From: Paraburkholderia dilworthii | Lineage (GTDB): Bacteria > Pseudomonadota > Gammaproteobacteria > Burkholderiales > Burkholderiaceae | DNA length: 64,000 nucleotides | Direction: 5' to 3' | NCBI RefSeq assembly: GCF_000472525.1 | Contig: NZ_AWZT01000002.1 | Location: 62,327-126,326 of the forward strand | In this document: positions 57,586-64,000 of the stretch, piece by piece | How positions within the stretch are numbered: position 1 is the first letter of the stretch | Layout of the letters: the number at the start of each line of letters is the position of its first letter | Notes under the pieces: generated by a model | What the model was told of the DNA's origin: nothing | The model's input: only the letters and a program-made list of their open reading frames with translations | The model's database searches: none | Translations under genes and position numbers: made by a program

Positions 57586-59523
57586 TTATTCGTCGCTCGC
57601 CTGCGCATTGCTGCTGTCGAGCGACCCGTACAGTTTGACCTTTGAACGGGCGCGCAGCGCCTGAACGTAGGCCTCTGTTTCGGACTGCGACTCGACTTGC
57701 GCGATCTGCTGCTGTGCCGCGGCGAGACGCTGCGGATCCACCGGGCCGCCTGCGACGACCGCGTTCACCCGATAGATCGCATAACCATCGTCACCGAGAT
57801 CCACGCCCACGTATGCCGGCAGTTTTTGCGCATTGACTTTGTAGATTGCGCTCAGCGCAGCGGGAGGCACGCCTTGCGCGTCGTTGCGCGATACCTTCAA
57901 CGGCGACGAGAAACCCGTGGTCGCCTTCGACTTTTCGAATTCGGCGAGCTTCGCGATGCCGTCTTTGTGCGCAGCTTCGTCCGACTGGGTCGCAATGACC
58001 TTCTGTCGCACGACGTCCTTGATCGCGTCCAGCGCGGGCACGGCCGCAGGCTTGTAGTCGGTCACACGTGCGGCAATCAGTGTGTTTGAGCCGACGTCGA
58101 TTGCCTGTGTGTTGTTGCGTGCCACGGCCGCGTCGTTCGCAAACACAGCGGCGAGGAACTTCGCATTGTTCAGCGGACTGTCGGGCGGCAGCTTCGGATC
58201 GGGCTTCGGAGTGACTGTGGCCGTCTGCAACTGCAGCTTGTACTTGTCGGCGGCGGGCTGCAGACTCTTCGCTTTCTCATAGACGATCGACGTGAAACCT
58301 TCGGAGTCGTCGCTGAATGCCTTACTTGCCAACTGCGTCTTTAGGTCTCTCGCGATCTGGTCTTTCACTTCGTCAAAAGGCTTCGTGACCGCGGGCTTTA
58401 CGTCGGTGACCTTGACGATGTGATAACCGAAGTCCGTTTGCACGATGCCGCTGACCTCGTCCTTTTTCAGTGCGAACACCGCATCGTCGAACGCTTGGCC
58501 GCCTGCGATCATGCCGCGCCCGAAGTAACCGAGATCGCCGCCCTTTGCCGCAGAGCCAGGGTCCTGCGAGTTCTGTTGCGCGATCTGAGCGAACTGGTCA
58601 GGATGCGCCTTGATCTGTGCGAGCAACTCCTCAGCCTTCTGCTTCGCCTTGGCCTTGTCGGCCGCGCTCGCGTCTTTCGGTGCGGCGATCAGGATGTGGC
58701 TGGCGCGCACCTGAGCTTCGGTGCGGTAGTGCGCGATGTTGTCGTCGTAATACTTTTTCAGCTCGGCGTCGCTCGGCTGCACGGAAGCGGCGAGCGTGGC
58801 CGGCGACATCACCAGATACTGGATGGTCGCCGTAGCCGGTGTGGCGAACTCGTTGCGGTGCGCGTCATAATAGGCTTGCAATTGCGCGTCGGTGGGCTGC
58901 ACTTTGGCGGCGTAGTCGCGCGGATGGAAAGCGATGCCCTGCACTTCGCGCTGCTGCTCGGCGAGTTCGGTCAGATGCTGCGCGAGCGTCTTCGACGTGA
59001 ATGCGCTGCCCTGAATGCTGGCAGGCAACTGCTGGGTGGCGATGCTGTAACGCACGCGCTCGTCGTACTGGTCGGGCGTCATGCCCTGCATGGCAAGCAG
59101 TTGCTTGTAGCGATCGACGTCGATCGAGCCGTCCGGATTCTTCAGCGACGAGATCACCGGATCGTTGAGCAGCACGCGGCGCACCGCGTCGTCGGATGCG
59201 GTCAGGTGCAGGCGCTGCGTTTCATCGGCCAGTACCCGCTGTTCGATGAGGCCGTCCAGCATTTCGCTGCGGCGCTGCGGTGTATCGAACGCTTTCATGT
59301 CGAACTGCGCGCCGAGCATCTGACGCGCGCGGTCGAGTTGCTGACGCATCGCGTTGTCGTACTCCGCCCGCGTGATCTTGTGACCGTTGACGCTTGCGAC
59401 GTTTGCACTTTCGTCAAAGAAGCCGCGAAAGCCCTGAATCCCCACAAAACCCAGCCCCGGCACAATGACGAGGATGAGCATGAACATCATCAGGCGTTTG
59501 TGATTGCGGAAAAAATCGAGCAT
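57586..59523 (-). CDS. ppiD: Peptidyl-prolyl isomerase / periplasmic chaperone PpiD
   Basis: The 645-residue protein is anchored by one membrane segment (about residues 10-30, KRLMMFMLILVIVPGLGFVG) and has a SurA N-terminal-like chaperone region, then a parvulin domain at about 265-360 (VRASHILIAAPKDASAADKA, AAKGGDLGYFGRGMI, TDFGYHIVKVTDVKP) and a long C-terminal region. PpiD acts at the SecYEG exit on newly exported proteins. The gene closes the clpX-lon-hupB-ppiD neighbourhood and starts 45 bases after the tRNA terminator. Confidence 0.94.
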   Translation of the reverse strand: MLDFFRNHKRLMMFMLILVIVPGLGFVGIQGFRGFFDESANVASVNGHKITRAEYDNAMRQQLDRARQMLGAQFDMKAFDTPQRRSEMLDGLIEQRVLADETQRLHLTASDDAVRRVLLNDPVISSLKNPDGSIDVDRYKQLLAMQGMTPDQYDERVRYSIATQQLPASIQGSAFTSKTLAQHLTELAEQQREVQGIAFHPRDYAAKVQPTDAQLQAYYDAHRNEFATPATATIQYLVMSPATLAASVQPSDAELKKYYDDNIAHYRTEAQVRASHILIAAPKDASAADKAKAKQKAEELLAQIKAHPDQFAQIAQQNSQDPGSAAKGGDLGYFGRGMIAGGQAFDDAVFALKKDEVSGIVQTDFGYHIVKVTDVKPAVTKPFDEVKDQIARDLKTQLASKAFSDDSEGFTSIVYEKAKSLQPAADKYKLQLQTATVTPKPDPKLPPDSPLNNAKFLAAVFANDAAVARNNTQAIDVGSNTLIAARVTDYKPAAVPALDAIKDVVRQKVIATQSDEAAHKDGIAKLAEFEKSKATTGFSSPLKVSRNDAQGVPPAALSAIYKVNAQKLPAYVGVDLGDDGYAIYRVNAVVAGGPVDPQRLAAAQQQIAQVESQSETEAYVQALRARSKVKLYGSLDSSNAQASDE

Positions 59524-59567
59524 GCGTGAGTGCCAAAAACAGAACGCCCGATCTTACAACAGCGGGC

Positions 59568-59597
59568 AATAAAAAAGGCGAACCGGAGTTCGCCTTT
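59568..59597 (-). terminator. Terminator of the tRNA unit
   Basis: On the minus strand a ten-base stem AAAGGCGAAC with loop TCCG and its complement is followed by TTTTTT. It lies ten bases past the 3' end of tRNA-Asp and before ppiD. Confidence 0.88.
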
Positions 59598-59606
59598 CGA
59601 GGATAC

Positions 59607-59683
59607 TGGCGGAGTGGACGGGACTCGAACCCGCGACCCCCGGCGTGACAGGCCGGTATTCTAACCGACTGAACTACCACTCC
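59607..59683 (-). tRNA. tRNA-Asp (GTC)
   Basis: The 77-base minus-strand gene starts GGAGTGGTAGTTCAGTCGGT and ends CCACTCCGCCA with encoded CCA. The acceptor, D, anticodon (CTGTCAC loop, GTC) and T arms (GGTTCGAGTCC) all pair. It lies 56 bases after tRNA-Val. Confidence 0.97.
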
Positions 59684-59739
59684 TTGTACTACGCTTATAC
59701 TGCGTCACTGCGCTGAAGCACTTGAATAGAATCTGAAAC

Positions 59740-59815
59740 TGGTGGGTGCTGAGAGGCTCGAACTCCCGACCTACGCCTTGTAAGGGCGCCGCTCTACCAA
59801 CTGAGCTAAGCACCC
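59740..59815 (-). tRNA. tRNA-Val (TAC)
   Basis: The 76-base minus-strand gene starts GGGTGCTTAGCTCAGTTGGT and ends CACCCACCA with encoded CCA. The anticodon loop is CTTACAA (TAC), on a GCGCC/GGCG stem; the T loop is AGTTCGAGCCT. It lies between hupB and tRNA-Asp in the same direction. Confidence 0.97.
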
Positions 59816-59947
59816 GGCTTCATGATTCATGTGCTTCTGTTATTGCTGCCTGATTGGTTGACTCCGCGCGGATTACAAGCACACAGTGAGTTCGAATTCG
59901 CCGCCCTTCTTCTTGACGAACTCGCCACTCCTCAAGCAGCAAGCCCA

Positions 59948-60220
59948 TTAGTTTAGCGCATCCTTTAACGCTTTGCCAGGCCTAAATTTAGGCACCTTGG
60001 CCGCCTTGATTTTGATCGCATCGCCGGTGCGCGGATTGCGTCCCGTGCGAGCCGTGCGCTTGCCCACGGCGAACGTGCCGAAACCGACCAACGTCACAGA
60101 ACCGCCTTTCTTCAACGTGCCTTTTACGCCGCCGATTACGGCGTCCAACGCGCGTCCGGCCGCAGCCTTCGAAATTTCAGCTTGCTGCGCAATGTGGTCG
60201 ATCAATTCTGTCTTGTTCAT
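59948..60220 (-). CDS. hupB: HU-beta DNA-binding protein
   Basis: The 90-residue nucleoid protein starts [20 protein letters not shown] and has the beta-arm [20 protein letters not shown] with the conserved Arg-Asn-Pro tip, and ends [16 protein letters not shown]. It bends DNA and compacts the chromosome as a dimer. It lies 333 bp downstream of lon and upstream of the two tRNA genes, the usual lon-hupB order. Confidence 0.96.
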   Translation of the reverse strand: MNKTELIDHIAQQAEISKAAAGRALDAVIGGVKGTLKKGGSVTLVGFGTFAVGKRTARTGRNPRTGDAIKIKAAKVPKFRPGKALKDALN

Positions 60221-60553
60221 CCTACCCCCGAGAATGTTTTAGAACCGAAACGGCGCCTCGCGGCGCCTGACATCGTCTGGCTGGCGGGAACGCCGAGCCG
60301 AGTCATTAGAATTGGCCGAAACCCACGTGTCAACCGGGATTGAGCCTGATTTTTCGCGGATTTCGACGATGACATTGATCAGCGATGTTGCCAGGTTCGA
60401 TGCGAGTGCAACGAGTTATCCGCGACATGGCTTCGTGACTGAAATGATGGGAACGTGCATGGCTTCAGGCGTCTTTCGCATTCGCAGGACAATAAAAAAC
60501 CCGCGGTCGTACAGACCGCGGGTTCTTGTATAGCGTAACGTTCGCTGAAAGGC
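60221..60553. other. Spacer between lon and hupB
   Basis: The 333 bases hold the lon terminator (60492-60524) and must hold the hupB promoter. No other gene is supported. Confidence 0.5.
60492..60524 (-). terminator. Rho-independent terminator of lon
   Basis: On the minus strand an 11-base stem AACCCGCGGTC with loop TGTAC and its complement GACCGCGGGTT is followed by TTTT and ATTG. It lies 30 bases past the lon stop. Confidence 0.92.
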
Positions 60554-62977
60554 TTAGTGCTTCACGACTTCCGTAGCGGCCGAGTCCTTGCCTGGCTCAG
60601 CTGCGACGGGCGAGGCAGGCTTCGGCTCTTCTTCCGGCAACGGCGCCGGAACACGTTCGAGCGCCAGTTCGAGCACCTTGTCGATCCAGCGGACCGGCAC
60701 GATTTCGATCGCGTTCTTCACGTTGTCCGGAATCTCCGTCAAGTCCTTGACGTTTTCTTCCGGGATCAGGACGAGCTTGATGCCACCGCGATGCGCCGCC
60801 AGCAGCTTCTCCTTCAGACCGCCGATCGGCAGCACTTCGCCACGCAACGTGATTTCACCCGTCATCGCGACGTCGGCCCGCACCGGAATACCGGTCAGCA
60901 CCGACACCAGCGCGGTTGTCATCGCGATACCGGCCGAAGGACCGTCTTTCGGCGTAGCGCCTTCAGGCACGTGGATGTGAATGTCCCGCTTCTCGAACGC
61001 TTCGTCCTTGACACCCAGACGACGCGAACGCGAGCGGACCACCGAGCGCGCAGCTTCGACGGATTCCTTCATCACGTCGCCGAGCGAACCCGTGCGGATC
61101 ACATTGCCCTTGCCCGGCATCACGGCGGCTTCGATGGTCAGCAGATCGCCGCCCACTTCCGTCCACGCGAGACCCGTGACCTGGCCAACCTGATTTTCCT
61201 TCGCGGCCAGACCGAAGTCGTACTTGCGCACGCCGAGGAACGTGTCGAGGTTGCTGCCGTCCACCTTCACCGCGCCTTCGGCCTTCTTCAGCAGAAGCAT
61301 CTTCACGACTTTGCGGCAGATCTTCGAGATTTCACGCTCGAGCGAACGGACGCCAGCTTCACGCGTGTAGTAGCGAATGATGTCGCGAATCGCGGTTTCC
61401 GTCACATCGACCTCGCCATCTTTGAGACCGTTGTTCTTCTTCTGCTTGGGCAACAGATAACGCTGCGCGATGCTGACCTTTTCGTCTTCCGTGTAACCCG
61501 ACAGACGGATCACTTCCATCCGGTCGAGCAACGGCGGCGGAATATTCAGCGAGTTCGACGTCGCCACGAACATCACGTCCGACAGATCGAAGTCCACTTC
61601 GACGTAGTGATCGGCGAACGTATGGTTCTGTTCCGGGTCGAGCACTTCCAGCAATGCCGACGAAGGATCGCCGCGGAAATCCTGGCCCATCTTGTCGACT
61701 TCGTCGAGCAGGAAGAGCGGATTGCGCACGCCGACCTTGGTCAGGCTTTGCAAAATCTTGCCCGGCATGGAACCGATGTACGTACGACGGTGACCGCGAA
61801 TTTCCGCTTCGTCGCGCACGCCGCCAAGCGCCATACGCACGAACTTGCGGTTCGTTGCGCGAGCGATCGACTGGCCCAACGACGTTTTACCGACGCCCGG
61901 AGGTCCAACGAGGCACAGAATCGGCGCCTTCACCTTGTCGACACGTTGCTGGACCGCGAGATACTCGAGAATACGTTCCTTCACTTTCTCGAGACCGAAG
62001 TGGTCTTCGTCGAGCACGCGTTCCGCATTCGAGAGGTCGTTGTTGACCTTGCTCTTCTTGCGCCACGGCAACCCGATCAGCGTATCGATATAGTTGCGCA
62101 CGACCGTCGCTTCAGCCGACATCGGCGACATCAGCTTCAGCTTCTTCAGCTCGGCGTCAGCCTTCTTCTTGGCTTCCTTCGGCATGCGGGCAGCCGTGAT
62201 GCGCTTCTCGAGTTCTTCGAGGTCCGCACCTTCTTCGCCTTCACCGAGTTCCTTCTGGATCGCCTTGACCTGTTCGTTCAGGTAGTACTCGCGCTGACTC
62301 TTTTCCATCTGGCGCTTCACACGCCCACGGATGCGCTTTTCAACCTGCAGGATGTCGATCTCGGCTTCGAGTTGCGCGAGCAGATGCTCGAGTCGCTCGA
62401 TGACCGGGAACATTTCGAGGATGTGCTGTTTCTGGTCGAGCTTGAGCGGCAGATGCGCCGCGATCGTATCGGCCAGACGCCCGGCTTCGTCGATACCCGA
62501 CAGCGACGTCAGAATCTCCGGCGGGATCTTCTTGTTCAGCTTCACATACTGATCGAATTGCGACACGATCGCGCGGCGCAGCGCTTCAGTTTCAGCGCTG
62601 TCGGCGTGGTCGGGTTCGAGCGGCATGACTTCACACGAGAACTGCGTTTCCTGCTCTTCGATGGAAAGCGTTTTCGCGCGCTGCAAACCCTCGACGAGCA
62701 CCTTCACGGTGCCATCGGGCAGCTTCAGCATTTGCAGGATGTTGGCGATACACCCTACTTCGTACATGTCCTTTTCGGTCGGCTCATCTTTCGCAGCCGT
62801 TTTCTGGGCGACGAGCATGATGTGCTTGCCGCCTTCCATCGCTGCTTCGAGAGCCTTGATCGACTTCGGGCGGCCTACGAAGAGCGGAATCACCATGTGC
62901 GGGAAGACGACTACGTCACGCAGCGGGAGCAGCGGGAGCGTAATGCGTTCCGGCGGAAGGAGTTGGGTTCCTGACAT
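60554..62977 (-). CDS. lon: ATP-dependent protease Lon
   Basis: The 807-residue AAA+ protease degrades misfolded and regulatory proteins. The N-terminal substrate domain begins [20 protein letters not shown]. Walker A is [13 protein letters not shown] and Walker [11 protein letters not shown]. The proteolytic dyad is Ser681 in [11 protein letters not shown] and Lys724 in [14 protein letters not shown]. The C-terminus carries an acidic/Ala-Pro tail. A heat-shock-like promoter lies upstream (63012-63040), and a terminator follows. It is downstream of clpX in the same direction. Confidence 0.97.
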   Translation of the reverse strand: MSGTQLLPPERITLPLLPLRDVVVFPHMVIPLFVGRPKSIKALEAAMEGGKHIMLVAQKTAAKDEPTEKDMYEVGCIANILQMLKLPDGTVKVLVEGLQRAKTLSIEEQETQFSCEVMPLEPDHADSAETEALRRAIVSQFDQYVKLNKKIPPEILTSLSGIDEAGRLADTIAAHLPLKLDQKQHILEMFPVIERLEHLLAQLEAEIDILQVEKRIRGRVKRQMEKSQREYYLNEQVKAIQKELGEGEEGADLEELEKRITAARMPKEAKKKADAELKKLKLMSPMSAEATVVRNYIDTLIGLPWRKKSKVNNDLSNAERVLDEDHFGLEKVKERILEYLAVQQRVDKVKAPILCLVGPPGVGKTSLGQSIARATNRKFVRMALGGVRDEAEIRGHRRTYIGSMPGKILQSLTKVGVRNPLFLLDEVDKMGQDFRGDPSSALLEVLDPEQNHTFADHYVEVDFDLSDVMFVATSNSLNIPPPLLDRMEVIRLSGYTEDEKVSIAQRYLLPKQKKNNGLKDGEVDVTETAIRDIIRYYTREAGVRSLEREISKICRKVVKMLLLKKAEGAVKVDGSNLDTFLGVRKYDFGLAAKENQVGQVTGLAWTEVGGDLLTIEAAVMPGKGNVIRTGSLGDVMKESVEAARSVVRSRSRRLGVKDEAFEKRDIHIHVPEGATPKDGPSAGIAMTTALVSVLTGIPVRADVAMTGEITLRGEVLPIGGLKEKLLAAHRGGIKLVLIPEENVKDLTEIPDNVKNAIEIVPVRWIDKVLELALERVPAPLPEEEPKPASPVAAEPGKDSAATEVVKH

Positions 62978-63011
62978 TTCATTTCCCCATGAGTGGAATC
63001 AGTTCGTTCGA

Positions 63012-63040
63012 TAGGTGAGGCCGGCAGAAAATATTGCAAG
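63012..63040 (-). promoter_or_regulatory. Candidate heat-shock (sigma-32) promoter of lon
   Basis: On the minus strand CTTGCAA (63040-63034) is followed after 13 bases by CCTCACCTA (63020-63012). The sigma-32 consensus is CTTGAAA, 11-16 bases, CCCCATNTA: six of seven and six of eight positions match. The expected RNA start is about 30 bases upstream of the lon ATG. Lon is heat-induced in many bacteria. Confidence 0.55.
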
Positions 63041-63058
63041 CCTCCGCGTGTGGGAAAA

Positions 63059-63088
63059 GTTCAGTGACTCCGAAGGTTCAGTGACTCC
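63059..63088. repeat. Direct repeat of 13 bp, two copies, period 17 bp
   Basis: GTTCAGTGACTCC occurs twice, at 63059-63071 and 63076-63088, just upstream of the lon heat-shock-like promoter. It may be a simple duplication or a regulator site. Confidence 0.75.
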
Positions 63089-63124
63089 ATAGTGAAAACA
63101 ACCATTCTGACCACAAGATAAACG

Positions 63125-63158
63125 AAAAAGCCGTTCACGTCGCCATGAACGGCTTTTT
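63125..63158 (-). terminator. Rho-independent terminator of clpX
   Basis: A 13-base stem AAAAAGCCGTTCA with its complement (63146-63158) and an eight-base loop, with T-rich ends on both strands, follows the clpX stop by 18 bases. It separates clpX from lon transcription, so lon needs its own promoter. Confidence 0.9.
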
Positions 63159-63175
63159 GCGGTACCCGAAGCCGA

Positions 63176-64000
63176 TCAGTTCGAACCCGCGACTTTGGGC
63201 GCGTCTTCGTAGATCAGTAAGGGTTTGCCGTCGCCGTCGATAACGTTGTCGTCGATGATGACCTTGCTGACACCTTTCATTTGCGGAAGATCGTACATGA
63301 CGTCCAGCAACGCCTGTTCCAGGATGGAGCGCAGCCCGCGCGCACCCGTCTTGCGACGGATCGCCTTACGGGCCACAGCCTGCAGCGCAGCCGGGCGAAT
63401 CTCGAGCTCGACGCGTTCCATGTTGAACAGCTTGTGGTACTGCTTCACCAGCGCATTCTTCGGTTCGACGAGGATTTTCATCAACGCCGCTTCGTCGAGC
63501 TTGCCAAGCGTGGCAACAACCGGTAGACGGCCGATCAGTTCAGGAATCAGACCGAACTTGATCAGATCTTCCGGCTCCACTTCGCGCAGCACTTCACCGG
63601 CGTCGCGGTCTTGCTTGCTCTTCACGCTTGCGCCAAAGCCGATGCCGGTCTTTTCAGTACGATCGACGATGACTTTTTCGAGGCCGTCGAACGCGCCACC
63701 GCAAATGAACAGAATGTTCGTGGTGTCGACCTGGATGAAGTCCTGGTTCGGATGTTTGCGACCGCCCTGCGGCGGCACCGACGCCATCGTGCCTTCAACC
63801 AGCTTGAGTAAGGCCTGTTGCACGCCCTCGCCTGAAACATCGCGAGTGATGGACGGGTTGTCAGACTTGCGGCTGATCTTGTCGATTTCGTCGATATAGA
63901 CAATGCCGCGTTGGGCCTTGTCGACTTCGTAATTGCAGTTCTGCAGCAGCTTCTGGATGATGTTCTCGACGTCTTCACCGACATAACCCGCCTCGGTGAG
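63176..64000 (-). CDS. clpX: ATP-dependent Clp protease ATPase subunit ClpX (partial, N-terminus beyond the window)
   Basis: The frame is open from base 64000 to the stop at 63176, about 275 residues, the C-terminal two thirds of ClpX. It begins within [20 protein letters not shown] and shows Walker [15 protein letters not shown], pore-2 region [20 protein letters not shown], sensor-1 ILFICGGAF, and box VII-like [12 protein letters not shown] with the sensor-2 arginine further on ([12 protein letters not shown]). ClpX unfolds proteins for ClpP. The zinc-finger N-terminus and Walker A lie outside the window. Confidence 0.96.
   Translation of the reverse strand, partial: LTEAGYVGEDVENIIQKLLQNCNYEVDKAQRGIVYIDEIDKISRKSDNPSITRDVSGEGVQQALLKLVEGTMASVPPQGGRKHPNQDFIQVDTTNILFICGGAFDGLEKVIVDRTEKTGIGFGASVKSKQDRDAGEVLREVEPEDLIKFGLIPELIGRLPVVATLGKLDEAALMKILVEPKNALVKQYHKLFNMERVELEIRPAALQAVARKAIRRKTGARGLRSILEQALLDVMYDLPQMKGVSKVIIDDNVIDGDGKPLLIYEDAPKVAGSN

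Noticed and set aside
60557..62974. A plus-strand open frame of about 805 codons opposite lon
   Set aside because: Same reason: a shadow of lon with no recognisable protein sequence.
63176..64000. Truncated clpX gene
   Set aside because: The missing N-terminus is due to the window edge; the frame is open to the last base.

Overview
This 64 kb window is a high-GC, densely packed chromosomal segment from a beta-proteobacterium of the order Burkholderiales, most likely Paraburkholderia or a close relative of Burkholderia. The evidence is the cepacian-type exopolysaccharide cluster (bceA-bceG order), the clpX-lon-hupB-tRNA-ppiD order, a BPSL1445-type SYLF lipoprotein, and protein sequences of Burkholderia character throughout. 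I see no rRNA, CRISPR array, prophage or intact insertion sequence.

Layout. 1-8.0 kb is a minus-strand exopolysaccharide operon: bceB (priming glycosyltransferase), bceC (UDP-glucose dehydrogenase), bceD (tyrosine phosphatase), bceE (outer-membrane export), bceF (tyrosine autokinase), then a family 2 glycosyltransferase that runs off the left edge. A 643-bp AT-rich spacer separates it from the divergent bceA (GDP-mannose synthesis). Next, at 10.3-11.7 kb, is an unusual protein with an IS5-type transposase DNA-binding domain but no catalytic domain, fused to a long Ala/Pro-rich tail with a second small conserved-looking domain. 12-15 kb holds small accessory genes (YciI, PsiF, a membrane protein, a SYLF lipoprotein). 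15.3-21 kb is a minus-strand stress set: a family 4 glycosyltransferase, a RecF-like ATPase, trehalose-6-phosphate synthase and an MscS channel. 21.3-26.9 kb holds a Rap1a/Tai-like protein, an ankyrin protein, TatD, a GNAT acetyltransferase, holB, tmk and mltG, divergent from ygfZ.

28-41 kb is mostly lipid and small-molecule metabolism: an NRDE protein, an HSL-type esterase, an SDR, a CurA-like reductase, a PaaI thioesterase, a MocR regulator divergent from a possible DUF2917 gene, a LEA-type lipoprotein, and a beta-oxidation set (thiolase, FadB-like bifunctional enzyme, acyl-CoA ligase). 41.6-45.7 kb is on the plus strand: selO, msrB, yciB, a BolA protein and a periplasmic parvulin with a strong terminator. 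purL occupies 45.9-50.0 kb. A D-amino-acid dehydrogenase, nnr and pgi follow. 55.5-57.4 kb has a YbbA/LolD-type ATPase back to back with tesA, and a small lipoprotein. The right end is a protein-quality-control block: ppiD, tRNA-Asp, tRNA-Val, hupB, lon and the C-terminal part of clpX.

The least ordinary signals are the domesticated-transposase-like protein beside the EPS cluster; a concentration of unrelated short tandem repeats at gene ends and in spacers (10.2, 21.2, 27.0, 31.2, 31.4, 32.5 and 36.1 kb); a candidate MocR operator made of two direct repeats; a heat-shock-like promoter before lon; and an orphan YbbA ATPase whose likely start codon overlaps a possible tesA start codon. All functional calls come from reading motifs by eye; no database search was run.
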